A stretch of DNA of 46,019 bases, taken from positions 1-46,019 of the forward strand of contig JALNYO010000028.1 in NCBI GenBank assembly GCA_023229765.1, in the 5' to 3' direction. Both the position numbers and the translations under genes were made by a program. The notes below the pieces were generated by a model. The model saw only the letters and a list, made by a program, of their open reading frames with translations. It was not told where the DNA came from and did no database searches. This document shows, in pieces, positions 22,312-31,499 of this stretch. Every line of letters starts with the position of its first letter. Within the stretch, counting starts at the first letter, position 1. The stretch is from Syntrophales bacterium. GTDB lineage: Bacteria; Desulfobacterota; Syntrophia; Syntrophales; UBA5619.

Positions 22312-22668
22312 ATGGAAAGAGCCCTGATCTGGTTTAAGTGCGCCGCCCTGCATGACCCGGTGCGGCCGGTGATGAAAAAACCGGCCCTTATCGGCTGGGA
22401 AGCCAAGCAGCGCGATGTTCAACTGGTCATCGAACGGCCCTTCCGGGGCGATGAACTGCTCCTCCGGATGAAAGGCTGGTTCACTGCGGATGTGGAAAAC
22501 GCGATCGCCATTCTCAAGCAATACGGCAGCCTCCGGGTGCTCAATGACTACGACCTGGTTATAGAGGCAAAAAACATGGCCGATCTGGACGCTCTTTCCA
22601 AGAAATTGCAGGAAGTATTCGGCGCAGAAGTATGGGTCGAACATATCACCAGGCAGCGGCTGGAATAA
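22312..22668 (+). CDS. Conserved-looking small protein of unknown function
   Basis: I do not recognise this 118-residue protein. It seems soluble: an N-terminal strand ('ERALIWFKCAALHDP'), a middle with 'DVQLVIERPFRGDELLLRMKGWF', then two amphipathic helices 'DVENAIAILKQYG' and 'NMADLDALSKKLQEVFG', ending in a strand. No signal peptide or Cys clusters are present. GAGG lies about 9 bases before the ATG. It is divergent from the nitroreductase gene, with about 125 bases between starts. The codon usage looks like that of flanking genes, so it is probably real. Confidence 0.5.
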   Translation: MERALIWFKCAALHDPVRPVMKKPALIGWEAKQRDVQLVIERPFRGDELLLRMKGWFTADVENAIAILKQYGSLRVLNDYDLVIEAKNMADLDALSKKLQEVFGAEVWVEHITRQRLE

Positions 22669-22943
22669 AAGTGATAAGCCCCTGGTCAACCGCTGCACGC
22701 CTCCACAGAAAGGTGAATGTCTTTAGCCGGCAAAAGTTGAAAACAACATTTTGATCAGTATTTTCCGCAGCTTTGCGCTGCCTTCTTCCTTAACGGAACT
22801 GCAAGTCTGCAAATACAAGTGTTGTAAGTAAAGATTCTGGGACTTTTACTGAATGCCGAATGAAACGTGCAAAGCCTGGCAGCTGATTGTCCAGTCACCT
22901 GCAACCGAAAAGAGCTTTGTTCCTAGGGCCTATCAAATAAAAG
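22669..22943. other. Non-coding gap before the toxin-antitoxin pair
   Basis: About 275 bases with no credible reading frame. AT content rises toward the promoter at 22944. I see no clear terminator for the upstream gene and no inverted repeat longer than 6 bp. It marks the left border of the defence region 22944-29234. Confidence 0.4.
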
Positions 22944-22973
22944 TTGACAAATGTTGACAGCTGTGAATATGAT
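22944..22973 (+). promoter_or_regulatory. Sigma70 promoter predicted to give a leaderless mRNA
   Basis: TTGACA (22944-22949), an 18-base spacer and TATGAT (22968-22973). The ATG of the HTH-ImmA gene begins 7 bases after the -10 box, which is where transcription should start. No ribosome site lies before that ATG. The spacer contains a second TTGACA (22954-22959) and the palindrome ACAGCTGT (22957-22964), a possible operator for autoregulation by the HTH protein. Confidence 0.6.
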
Positions 22974-22979
22974 GCAGTC

Positions 22980-24113
22980 ATGAATAATCGCAAACTTAAC
23001 ATCAACAAAATAGAGGAAAGCGCTGAGCGGCTCGGCTTTAACAAGTCTAAACTTGCAAGTATCGTTGAAGTTTCGAGGGAAACCGTATCGCAATGGTTTA
23101 AAGGGGAAAAGTTCCCGCGACCAGACAAGCTGTTGAAGCTAGCCATGGCCCTGGGGCTGAATTTTAATGAGATTGTATCAAGTCTTCCCTCTGAAAATGA
23201 ACCTGTTGTCGCATTCAGAAAAAAAGGTAATCACAAGATCACAGATCAATATCTTGAGGAAGCCCGCGACACTGGAAGAATTCTGTCCAATCTTATCCCT
23301 TATCTTCCCTTTGACAGGCTTACCCGACCAAAAACCCTGATCCACCCCCAGCTTGATTATCCTTATATCCAGCAGGTTGCAAAAAAAACAAGAAGCCAGA
23401 TTGGCAAGGTTCAGAATGAAGCCATAGAGTTTGAAGATTTAATTAATTTTTTTAACGACCTTAACGCCGTCATCATTCCCGTCCTGTGGGGAAGCAAAGA
23501 CAGACATGAAAACGCCCTCCACATCTATTTGCCGGCGTCAATGACGACATGGATATATCTGAATCTGGACTGTAATATTCATGATTTCAAATTCTGGATG
23601 GCCCATGAGTTGGGGCACGTCTTAGCGCCGGAGTTGCACGACGATAAAGGAGAAGATTTTGCCGATGCCTTTGCCGGGGCCTTGCTTGTTCCCGAGGAAA
23701 TCGCTGCTATCGAATACCAGCATTTGAGGAAAACAGACAAAATTTCCCTCCAAATCAATCATATAAAATCGGTTGCCGAAAGATTATGTGTGTCTCCGCT
23801 GACGGTTTATTTGGAAATCAATAAATATGCCCAACAGTGTAAACTTCCGAACATTGATTTGACAGATCATCAGGAAATATACAAGGCAAACACCAACTTT
23901 AATAAGGCATTCAAAACCATCAGTGAATGTCTTTTTAAAGATAAGACACCCGCGCCGGATCAATATATCAGATCCGCCACAGATCATTTCGGCAGTCCTT
24001 TTTTTGGTTCCCTGAAGACATATATTAAGGAAAACAGGAAACCGGCAAGTTTTGTCCAGAGCATCCTCAGAATGTCCTTGCTTGATGCCAGGAATATTTA
24101 TGAGGCGCTCTAA
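22980..24113 (+). CDS. HTH (XRE) + ImmA/IrrE-type metallopeptidase-domain antitoxin-like regulator
   Basis: The 377-residue protein has an N-terminal XRE-type HTH (about 5-60, with 'NKSKLASIVEVSRETVSQWFKG'), then a linker. A Zn-peptidase domain follows with HELGH at 209-213 and a downstream acidic helix 'GEDFADAFAGALLVP' that supplies the third ligand. Such HTH-ImmA/IrrE fusions act as antitoxins or as inducible proteolytic switches. It is separated by 2 bases from a PIN-domain gene, the usual antitoxin-toxin arrangement. The ATG at 22980 is used because in-frame upstream sequence is the promoter. DNA here is more AT-rich than the central operon, consistent with horizontal gain. Confidence 0.85.
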   Translation: MNNRKLNINKIEESAERLGFNKSKLASIVEVSRETVSQWFKGEKFPRPDKLLKLAMALGLNFNEIVSSLPSENEPVVAFRKKGNHKITDQYLEEARDTGRILSNLIPYLPFDRLTRPKTLIHPQLDYPYIQQVAKKTRSQIGKVQNEAIEFEDLINFFNDLNAVIIPVLWGSKDRHENALHIYLPASMTTWIYLNLDCNIHDFKFWMAHELGHVLAPELHDDKGEDFADAFAGALLVPEEIAAIEYQHLRKTDKISLQINHIKSVAERLCVSPLTVYLEINKYAQQCKLPNIDLTDHQEIYKANTNFNKAFKTISECLFKDKTPAPDQYIRSATDHFGSPFFGSLKTYIKENRKPASFVQSILRMSLLDARNIYEAL

Positions 24114-24115
24114 CC

Positions 24116-24679
24116 ATGCCTCAGATAAAAATCCTAATAGACTCCAATGTTTATTTCCGTCTTGCCCAAACTATTCATCCCCTTCTTCAGATTGAATTCG
24201 GAAAGGAGAGACATTGCCTTTACGTGATCAAGGAGCTTCAAACAGAATATAATAAGAGTCCGCGACTCAAGAGCATGTTCTATTGGGTTAATGAACCTGA
24301 ATACAAGAAGAACCGGGCCTGTGAACTGAATATTTCGAGAAAAAACAAACAGACAATAACGCAAGTATACGATTTTATAAAGGACTATGCAAAAGATTCA
24401 TATCCTGGACTTTCAAGGGTGGATATTACCGCGTTGGCGCATGCCTATGTGCTGGATATCCAGATCGTAACCGACGATTCAGATATGTTGGCGTTAGCCG
24501 AAGATTTCAACATCAAAACATTAAAAACACTGGATATTCTGAGGCTGATGCTGGATTGCCGGCACATAGACATCACTGTCGTGAGGCAGATTGCATCATA
24601 TTGGAATTATGCTGAAGATAAACCAAAATCATTTGCATTGGATTATAAAAAGCTATTTAAGGAACTACCGCCCAAATAA
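24116..24679 (+). CDS. PIN-domain ribonuclease toxin-like protein
   Basis: The 187-residue protein starts 'IKILIDSNVYFRL' with Asp9 as the first PIN acidic residue. Glu40 follows ('VIKELQTEYNK'), then Asp103 ('SRVDITALAHAYVL') and Asp120/Asp121/Asp123 ('IVTDDSDMLALAE'), the expected metal-binding set for an RNase. Together with the preceding HTH-ImmA protein it forms a two-gene toxin-antitoxin-like unit, with the regulator first and the toxin second. The length is above that of VapC (about 130), with extra C-terminal helices. The target RNA is unknown. No own promoter was seen; it is co-transcribed with the regulator. Confidence 0.8.
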   Translation: MPQIKILIDSNVYFRLAQTIHPLLQIEFGKERHCLYVIKELQTEYNKSPRLKSMFYWVNEPEYKKNRACELNISRKNKQTITQVYDFIKDYAKDSYPGLSRVDITALAHAYVLDIQIVTDDSDMLALAEDFNIKTLKTLDILRLMLDCRHIDITVVRQIASYWNYAEDKPKSFALDYKKLFKELPPK

Positions 24680-24722
24680 CCGCCTATCGAAATCCGTATG
24701 GTATTATGTAACTAATATCTGA

Positions 24723-24751
24723 TTGACACAAGACGATGACCTTTCTATACT
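24723..24751 (+). promoter_or_regulatory. Sigma70 promoter of the type III restriction-modification operon
   Basis: TTGACA (24723-24728), a 17-base spacer and TATACT (24746-24751), giving a start near 24758 and a leader of about 120 bases. The hexamers and spacing are identical to those of the promoter at 4361-4389. The gap 24680-24878 holds nothing else recognisable. Confidence 0.7.
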
Positions 24752-24878
24752 TCGCCAGTTCAGAGACGATTTTTTATCAAAGCATTATGCGATAAGCGAC
24801 AATGCCTGCCGGCGCCCTCTTTAACCGGCAAAGCACTTTATCCATAAAACCTTTATAGAGACAGGAGTGAAAGGATTC

Positions 24879-26609
24879 ATGCCCAAACTCGATTGGATCG
24901 GCAAGAAAGCCGTCGTTAACCATCACCGCGAGGTGCCGTTCCACTTACTGCGCAGCAATGATGACCTCTCCGTGGGCGATCCCGGCAGCGGGAACCTACT
25001 CGTGCAGGGAGACAACCTGATTGCGCTCAAGGCCCTATTGCCCTACTACGCCGGGCAGGTGAAGTGCATCTACATCGATCCGCCCTACAATACCGGGAAT
25101 GAAGGCTGGGTTTACAACGACAACGTGAACAGCCCCGAGATGCGGGAGTGGCTGGGCAGGGCCGTGGGGAAGGAAGCGGAAGATCTTTCACGGCATGACA
25201 AGTGGCTCTGCATGATGTATCCGCGCCTGTCTTTGCTGCGAGAGTTTCTGCGCGATGATGGGGCGATTTTTATCAGCATTGATGATAACGAGTATGCAAA
25301 CCTTTGTTTGTTGATGCGGGAGGTTTTTGGAGAGCAAAACGAAGTTGCCACTTTGGTCTGGGAGAAAGGTAAGAAAGGCGATTCCAAGCTTGTATCCGAG
25401 ACACACGAATATATTGTGATCTTTGCCCGGAATAAAGGCTATCTAACGTCAAAAAACATCAAATGGCGCAAGAGGAAGGCAGGTGTTGACGCAGTTCTTC
25501 AATACTACGCCGATCTTCGTGTCAGCCTTGGAAAGGACCATAGCAGTATTCGTAAGGCCATGATGTCATGGTATCGATCATTCGAGAAGAAAGACCCACG
25601 AAAAGCCCATAAACATTACAAATGGTCTGATGACAGGGGGCTTTATTTCGCAGCCGATTTTGCTGGTCCGGATGACGGTAGGGAAAGCCGTCCACGTTAT
25701 GACATCATACATCCAAGAATGGGAAAACCGTGTGCCAAACCCTCAACGGGCTGGCGTTGGGATGAGGAAACTACACGCAAGGCTCTCGCTGAAACACCAC
25801 CCCGTATTCACTTTGGCAAGGATGAAACGACAATACCAAACCGTAAAAGCTATCTAAAGGAGGTGGATCAGGAGCCTTTGATGAGTGTCTTTTACAAGGA
25901 TGGACGAGCCGCTACGCTTGAAGTCGAAGGCATCCTTGGCGCAGGAGCGTTTCCGTTTCCCAAAGACTCCGAATTGCTTGCCGATTTGATTGGTGTCGTT
26001 GCCGATGATGACGACATCGTTCTGGATAGCTTTGGTGGATCAGGCACAACGGCCCATGCTGTAATGAAACTTAATCAAGCTGTTGGTGGCAGCAGGAAAT
26101 TCGTCCTTGTGGAGATGGATAGGGAGGTTTGCCGGACAAAGACCAAGGCACGCTTGGAAAAAGCTATTGCGGGCTATACATACATTCCCAGAAAAGGTAA
26201 ACCATCTTCTGTTGCAGCGCTCGGTGGCGGTTTTCGCTACTGCGAATTGGGGGAGCCGCTCTTTGACGAACGGGGCAATATCCGTTCCTCGGTATGCTTT
26301 TCCGACTTGGCCCGCCATGTCTATTTCACTGAAACCGGTGAACCGCTGCCCACTACAGTCGCTTTGGACAGCCCACTTTTGGGTATCCACAATGGCACGG
26401 CGGTCTATCTTCTGTACAACGGCATTTTGAAAGACAAGACGCAGCGGGGCGGTAACGTTCTGACCACGAATATTTTGGGTACGCTACCCGCCCACGACGG
26501 ATCAAAAGTCATATACGGCACGGCCTGCCGCATTGACCACGAACGGATGCGACGAGAGGGAATCGTCTTCAAGCAGTTGCCATACAAACTGAAAGTGGGG
26601 GGCGCATGA
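24879..26609 (+). CDS. mod: Type III restriction-modification DNA methyltransferase (Mod)
   Basis: The 576-residue protein is an N6-adenine-type methyltransferase of the beta class. The catalytic motif DPPYNTGN (about 67-74) comes first, and the SAM-binding motif 'DSFGGSGTTAHAV' comes near 383-395, with the target-recognition region between them. This order and the size fit Mod subunits of type III systems. A GTG four codons earlier is possible; AGGAG lies 11 bases before the ATG. It is followed by the Res gene with a 4-base ATGA overlap, so both are made together. Mod alone methylates one strand of an asymmetric site; the site cannot be read from sequence. No simple-sequence tract for phase variation was seen. 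Confidence 0.9.
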   Translation: MPKLDWIGKKAVVNHHREVPFHLLRSNDDLSVGDPGSGNLLVQGDNLIALKALLPYYAGQVKCIYIDPPYNTGNEGWVYNDNVNSPEMREWLGRAVGKEAEDLSRHDKWLCMMYPRLSLLREFLRDDGAIFISIDDNEYANLCLLMREVFGEQNEVATLVWEKGKKGDSKLVSETHEYIVIFARNKGYLTSKNIKWRKRKAGVDAVLQYYADLRVSLGKDHSSIRKAMMSWYRSFEKKDPRKAHKHYKWSDDRGLYFAADFAGPDDGRESRPRYDIIHPRMGKPCAKPSTGWRWDEETTRKALAETPPRIHFGKDETTIPNRKSYLKEVDQEPLMSVFYKDGRAATLEVEGILGAGAFPFPKDSELLADLIGVVADDDDIVLDSFGGSGTTAHAVMKLNQAVGGSRKFVLVEMDREVCRTKTKARLEKAIAGYTYIPRKGKPSSVAALGGGFRYCELGEPLFDERGNIRSSVCFSDLARHVYFTETGEPLPTTVALDSPLLGIHNGTAVYLLYNGILKDKTQRGGNVLTTNILGTLPAHDGSKVIYGTACRIDHERMRREGIVFKQLPYKLKVGGA

Positions 26610-29191
26610 TTCTGAAGAGATATCAGTCCGACGCGCTGGATTGGTTTGAGAAGTTCCTCAAACGCTGCCGAGAAAGCGGACAGCCGCGGGAAAGCTATGC
26701 CCAAACCACGCAGGAGTGGCGCGACATGGCATTGTTCTACCGCCCCTTGCGCACCCTCGAAACAGTTCCTTATGTCTGCGTACGCATTCCCACCGGTGGC
26801 GGAAAGACGCTCGTCGCCGGCATGGCCATTGAACGGGTGAACAGGAGTCTGCTGCATGTTCCCTATAGCCTGAGCCTCTGGCTGGTGCCGTCGGAGCCGA
26901 TCCGCGAGCAGACCCTGAAGGCGCTACGCGACAAGACATCGATTCTCTGTCAGTCGGTTTCGTCGGCACTGGGGGAGTTGACTGTGCTCGACATCGAGGG
27001 GGCTTTACGAGTGACCCCGCATGTGCTGAACGGCTCGAACGTGATCATTGTCGCTACGATGCAGGCCTTCAAACAGGAGGAAACGGGGCGCCTGAGCGTC
27101 TATAAGCAGAACGGCAGCCTGATGGAGCACTTCGAGGGGATCAGCGATCCTGAAGTGCGCGGAAACGGATCGCTGGTTGATGTGTTGCGACTGCGCAGCC
27201 CCTTTGTCATTGTGGACGAGGCCCATAATCAGGGGACGTCTCTGGCCTTTGAAACCCTGGCGCGTTTTGAACCATGTGCCATCCTGGAACTCACGGCGAC
27301 GCCGGACCGAATCTGGCAACCAAGCAATGTTCTCTTCAGTGTTTCTGCCTCCGTCCTGCACTCGGAAGATATGATCAAGATGCCCCTCACATTGGTGCAG
27401 CGGCCCAACTGGCTCGATGCCCTGCGCGATGCGATTGCCTGTCTGAATCAATTGCATCAGGCCGCCGAAGCGGAAAGATCGGCAGGAGGAAACTACCTGC
27501 GCCCGATCATGCTGCTGCAAGCAGAGCGCAGGGATGCGGATCACGAAACTTTGACGCCGGAGCGGGTCAAAAAAGCGCTGACGGATGACTTCGGCATTCC
27601 CGAACGTGAGATTGCCATCGCCACCGGAACAATGGACGAAATTGCGGATATCAATATCCTGTCCGAAAATTGTCCATTCCGCTTTATCATCACCGTGGAC
27701 AAACTGCGCGAAGGGTGGGACTGTCCTTTTGCTTATGTGCTGTGCTCGTTGCGCAACACCAGTTCGGCCACGGCGGCGGAACAGATACTGGGGCGCATTT
27801 TGCGCCAGCCTTATGCCCAAAAGAAGGACCACCCGGAACTGAACATGGCTTATGCCTATTTGACATCGAGCAACTTTGCCGCCACGGTCGAGAGTCTGAA
27901 AGACGGTCTGGTGCGGAACGGCTTTGAACGGCAGGAGGCCAGGGAGCTGATCAACATCCCGGATGGAGCGCAAACCGAAGACCTTTTCAGTCAGCAGCAG
28001 ACGAGCATTACCTACAGCACACCGGAGCTGCCCGAGACAGAGTCGATTCCTGACACGCTGATGAAAAAGATCGAGATCACCCCGGAGAATGGTTCTATCA
28101 CGCTGAAGGGTTCTTTTACCGAAACCCAGGTGAAGACTTTGCAGGATGTTTTTCACACGCCAGCGGGAAAGCAGGCCGTGCAGGAGGCCATTACCCGGAT
28201 GAGGTCGCCCCGCAAGGCCCCTCCCAAGTCACCCGCGGAACAAGGAGAATTGTTCAAGGTACCCCGGCTGCAGTTACGGCAGGGTGGGTTGTGGGAACCC
28301 TTCGAGGAAACCCACCTGTTGCAGGGGGACTGGAGCCTGATAGACTATCCTTGCGATCTGCCGTCTTTCAGCAAGGTAAACCAAAACCCTCAAGGCGGCT
28401 TGATGTATCTGGAGAAGGAAAAAGTGAAGTTCACCTTTTTTCAGCCCGGCATCGCGGAGCCAGTCTTGTTCGAGTACCAGTCGGGCTGGAGCCAAGCGTC
28501 TCTAGTCTATTGGTTGGACCGAAACATTTATGACGAAAACCTGTTGCCGGATGAAAAGGCGGCTTTTCTGAACAAGGCCATCGATTGGCTGAAAGCCAAC
28601 GGCTTCACGCTGGAAGAACTTGCGTATGCAAAGTTCCGGTTGCGAAACGCACTGGAAGCAAAGATCGGCGAAGCCAAAAGGCTTGCCATGAAGCGGGTTC
28701 ACCAGGAGCTTTTGCTTACGCCGGAGGAATTTGTTGTCAATGACAGAAACCTGGTTGTGTTTGAACAGGGGCGGTATGCTTATGACTCAATCTATTGCGG
28801 ATTTACAGAATTGCCCAAGCACTTTTTCCCGCTAATCGGCAATCTGAAGGGAGATGGCGAAGAATTCGAGTGTGCGCTCTTTTTGGCGACGCAGCTTGAA
28901 GGGGTCAATTGCTGGGTTCGCAACGTTGAGCGCAAGCCGACGTCTTTTTCACTACAAACCGGCAGTGACCGCTTTTATCCCGACTTTCTCTGTCAGATGG
29001 TAAATGGCACTGTTCTGGCCGTTGAATACAAGAACAGTCGTGACTGGGATTTGCCGGAAAATATCGAAAAACGTCAACTCGGTGAACTGTGGGAGCGGCG
29101 CAGCAACGGCAGTTGCTTCTTCACTATGCCCAGGGGTAAAGACTTTGAGGAAATTCGGCGTAAGGCTGGGGAGGCGTTGAAAATCAAATAG
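26606..29191 (+). CDS. res: Type III restriction endonuclease subunit (Res)
   Basis: The 861-residue protein is an SF2 helicase/translocase with Walker A 'IPTGGGKT' at 61-68, DEAH box at 204-207 ('VIVDEAHNQGT'), and helicase C-terminal motifs 'REGWDCPFAYVL' and 'EQILGRILRQ' (about 370-400). The C-terminal nuclease has the PD-ExK pattern D793...E807-x-K809 in 'YPDFLCQMV...AVEYKN'. It cuts DNA after meeting another enzyme complex on unmethylated sites. All key residues are present, so the system should be active. The start codon overlaps the Mod stop by 4 bases. Two tandem 20-bp repeats follow the stop codon. Confidence 0.9.
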   Translation: MILKRYQSDALDWFEKFLKRCRESGQPRESYAQTTQEWRDMALFYRPLRTLETVPYVCVRIPTGGGKTLVAGMAIERVNRSLLHVPYSLSLWLVPSEPIREQTLKALRDKTSILCQSVSSALGELTVLDIEGALRVTPHVLNGSNVIIVATMQAFKQEETGRLSVYKQNGSLMEHFEGISDPEVRGNGSLVDVLRLRSPFVIVDEAHNQGTSLAFETLARFEPCAILELTATPDRIWQPSNVLFSVSASVLHSEDMIKMPLTLVQRPNWLDALRDAIACLNQLHQAAEAERSAGGNYLRPIMLLQAERRDADHETLTPERVKKALTDDFGIPEREIAIATGTMDEIADINILSENCPFRFIITVDKLREGWDCPFAYVLCSLRNTSSATAAEQILGRILRQPYAQKKDHPELNMAYAYLTSSNFAATVESLKDGLVRNGFERQEARELINIPDGAQTEDLFSQQQTSITYSTPELPETESIPDTLMKKIEITPENGSITLKGSFTETQVKTLQDVFHTPAGKQAVQEAITRMRSPRKAPPKSPAEQGELFKVPRLQLRQGGLWEPFEETHLLQGDWSLIDYPCDLPSFSKVNQNPQGGLMYLEKEKVKFTFFQPGIAEPVLFEYQSGWSQASLVYWLDRNIYDENLLPDEKAAFLNKAIDWLKANGFTLEELAYAKFRLRNALEAKIGEAKRLAMKRVHQELLLTPEEFVVNDRNLVVFEQGRYAYDSIYCGFTELPKHFFPLIGNLKGDGEEFECALFLATQLEGVNCWVRNVERKPTSFSLQTGSDRFYPDFLCQMVNGTVLAVEYKNSRDWDLPENIEKRQLGELWERRSNGSCFFTMPRGKDFEEIRRKAGEALKIK

Positions 29192-29194
29192 TCC

Positions 29195-29234
29195 GTAGAT
29201 AGATATTATACAAAGTAGATAGATATTATACAAA
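29195..29234 (+). repeat. Two perfect tandem 20-bp repeats after the Res gene
   Basis: The unit begins GTAGATAGATATTATA and ends CAAA; it occurs at 29195-29214 and 29215-29234 without change, starting 4 bases past the Res stop. It marks the right end of the restriction module and could be an integration scar or slippage duplication. No matching copy was seen at the module's left side. Confidence 0.75.
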
Positions 29235-29756
29235 AAAGTTAGGATTCTCAGCTCGAAGTGGTGATCCTCGCTCTAATTTCGGATAACCATTCTGGATTTG
29301 TGCAATCCCCTTTTATTTCTTGATTACATTCGCACATTACCAAAAGAAGGCCCGTACAAAAATTCATCACCCTCGGTTCTCGACTTCAATAATCGTTAGA
29401 TGGGAACGATTTCCAGTTTCATTGACTTGTAGATAACGTAAAAGTACGGATCAACCGGATGAACCACAATTATGTTTCAGTTGTATTTCTGTTTAAATAT
29501 TCGAACGATGGCATGTAAATTCGATGTTTTAAAGAAATAAAAGCCATTTTTTGAAAACAAGCAAAAGGCTGCTCATCATACTGTTGTAAGTTATCTTGAT
29601 ACAAAAATGTTCACGATTCAGATATTATCTCTGCACTCACAATAAATAACATAATATATTCAATTACGTACACTGATGGCATGGATATCGCCTATATTAT
29701 CCACAATTGCCGTGACGCGCGTGATTGGCAAAAAAATTTATCAGGAGGCACAGGTT
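29235..29756. other. AT-rich non-coding gap
   Basis: About 520 bases with no convincing gene on either strand. It contains scattered AT-rich boxes, including TTGATA near 29598 and TATTAT near 29624, but no well-spaced promoter pair that I trust. The last part (29743-29748) is the AGGAGG ribosome site of the next gene. It may hold decayed sequence at the border of the restriction module. Confidence 0.4.
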
Positions 29757-30620
29757 ATGGACCATTCAGTGAAAGTGAAAAAAAGCTTGATGATCTGCTT
29801 CATGATCATCGCCATGTTTACAATCTTTGCTCCGGGGCTTTTTGCCTCAGAGGAAGAAAAACCGGCTACGGACGTTACAGTCGCGGTTCTCAGCCAGTAC
29901 CTGTGGAGAGGCTACGAATTAAGCAGAAACGGAGTAGTGATTCAGCCTTCGCTGACGGTTGGGTATAAGGGTTTTTCCGTTAATATCTGGGGAAACCTGG
30001 ATGCAAAACCCTATTACAGCGGAGCAGCTCCCGACAAGAGTTACAGCAGCGCGTGGAATGAGACCGATGTTACCTTAGCTTACTCCAAGGCAATGGAACC
30101 CTTCACAGTAGGAGGAGGTTACATCTACTACGGCCTGGGCGCACTTAATCAGGATTTGGCGGATCGACTGGATTCCCAGGAGATTTTCGCTTCGCTGGGG
30201 CTGAACACCCTCTTGTCGCCGACCTTGACGGTTTACAAGGAAATCGACCACTACCACAACTGGTATATGCTGCTCGGGATTTCGCATGTTTTTGAACTCA
30301 GCAAAATAATGTCTTTGAAACTTGCCGCATCGGCGGGCTATTTGTTGAGCAACGATGAAACGACCTATCCGAAATTCGACGGCAATGCCTTGGCGACAAC
30401 GGATAAGTTCAACAATTTTCATGACGGAAGCGTAACGGCCTCAATGCCGCTCAAGGTCATGAAATATGTAACGGTGACGCCGATTGTTTCTTATGTATTT
30501 CCTCTTTCCCGCGATGCGAGAAATGAAATGAAGGGTTTCGGACTGAAGGGAACAGCGACCAACGCCGAGCGGGACAGCTCCTTCCTTTACGGGGGCGTAT
30601 CAGCGAGCTTTTCCTTCTGA
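29757..30620 (+). CDS. Outer-membrane beta-barrel protein of unknown function
   Basis: The protein has 287 residues from the ATG at 29757, chosen because AGGAGG lies 8 bases before it; an upstream in-frame ATG has no ribosome site. It has a signal peptide (about 1-28, ending 'GLFASEEE'). The mature part consists of beta strands with alternating hydrophobic residues and ends in '...YGGVSASFSF', a terminal Phe typical of barrels assembled by BAM. 'VLSQYLWRGYELSRNGVVIQPSL' (split at WRGYELS) matches a widespread proteobacterial family of small barrels of unknown role. It appears monocistronic. Confidence 0.75.
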   Translation: MDHSVKVKKSLMICFMIIAMFTIFAPGLFASEEEKPATDVTVAVLSQYLWRGYELSRNGVVIQPSLTVGYKGFSVNIWGNLDAKPYYSGAAPDKSYSSAWNETDVTLAYSKAMEPFTVGGGYIYYGLGALNQDLADRLDSQEIFASLGLNTLLSPTLTVYKEIDHYHNWYMLLGISHVFELSKIMSLKLAASAGYLLSNDETTYPKFDGNALATTDKFNNFHDGSVTASMPLKVMKYVTVTPIVSYVFPLSRDARNEMKGFGLKGTATNAERDSSFLYGGVSASFSF

Positions 30621-30672
30621 AAAGACGGCCATAAAATGATGGCAGCAAAAAGATTGGCACAATGAAGAAAAC

Positions 30673-30721
30673 GGTCCCTCCTCGGATGCGGCAATGCTCG
30701 CCTGCCCCCTTAGGAGGGACC
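30673..30721 (-). terminator. Probable rho-independent terminator of the rubrerythrin gene
   Basis: A perfect 10-bp stem GGTCCCTCCT/AGGAGGGACC with a 29-base loop, followed on the minus strand by GTTTTCTTC. It starts 58 bases after the rubrerythrin stop. The loop is long, so efficiency is uncertain. It lies between convergent genes and may serve both. Confidence 0.5.
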
Positions 30722-30778
30722 GATATGAAACCCGCTTACAAATTTTCAGCGGGTGATGTTCCCGACCACCAGATGGGG

Positions 30779-31357
30779 TTAGTAGTTTTCAGCCAACTCT
30801 TCAAAATAGGCCTGGGGATGCTGACACGCAGGGCAGATTTTAGGGGGCATCTTGCCCTCAAAAATATAACCGCAATTCCGGCAGTGCCATCTCACGGCTT
30901 GCTCCTTGCGGAAGGCCTTCCCGGACTCGACATTCGCCAGCAGCCTTCGGTAGCGCTCCTCATGAAACTTTTCCACCTTAGCAATCTGCTCGAAAGAACG
31001 GGCAACTTCAGAAAAACCCTCTTTTTTTGCCGTTTTTGCGAAGTCTGCATAGAGGGTGGTCCACTCCATTTTTTCGCCGTCCGCCGCTGCGGCAAGATTC
31101 TCCTTTGTTGTGCCTACCATTCCCGCCGGATAGGCAGCGGTAATCTCCACTTCGCCGCCCTGCAGGTGCTTGAAAAATACCTTGGCGTGCTCCTTTTCGT
31201 TATCCGCCGTCTCCGTAAAAAAGGCCGCGATCTGTTCGAAGCCTTCCTTCTTCGCCGCGCTGCTGAAATATGTGTAACGGTTTCTCGCCTGCGACTCTCC
31301 AGCGAAGGCTGCCAGCAAATTCTTTTCCGTTTGCGATCCCTTGAATTCCTTTGCCAT
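30779..31357 (-). CDS. Rubrerythrin
   Basis: The 192-residue protein has an N-terminal ferritin-like four-helix domain with the di-iron ligands in 'AFAGESQARNRY', 'DNEKEHAKVFF' and 'EVARSFEQIAKVEKFHEERY'. A C-terminal rubredoxin domain carries two Cys pairs ('CRNCGY' and 'CPACQHP'). Rubrerythrin reduces hydrogen peroxide in anaerobes with electrons from NADH via rubredoxin. The ATG at 31357 is preceded by AGGAGG. An in-frame extension of 27 codons upstream has no ribosome site. The length is normal for the family. It supports an anaerobic lifestyle. Confidence 0.95.
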   Translation of the reverse strand: MAKEFKGSQTEKNLLAAFAGESQARNRYTYFSSAAKKEGFEQIAAFFTETADNEKEHAKVFFKHLQGGEVEITAAYPAGMVGTTKENLAAAADGEKMEWTTLYADFAKTAKKEGFSEVARSFEQIAKVEKFHEERYRRLLANVESGKAFRKEQAVRWHCRNCGYIFEGKMPPKICPACQHPQAYFEELAENY

Positions 31358-31499
31358 TTTATACCTCCTGATTGTTAAATGAGTACAAACTGTTTTTTCT
31401 GCCGCCCGATTACGCCTTACCTTCTTTGGGGCTGGCAAAGGCGGCCTTCTCGACCTTTTCTCACATAAGCCCTTTCAGGTCAAGCCGGCAAATTTTCAG

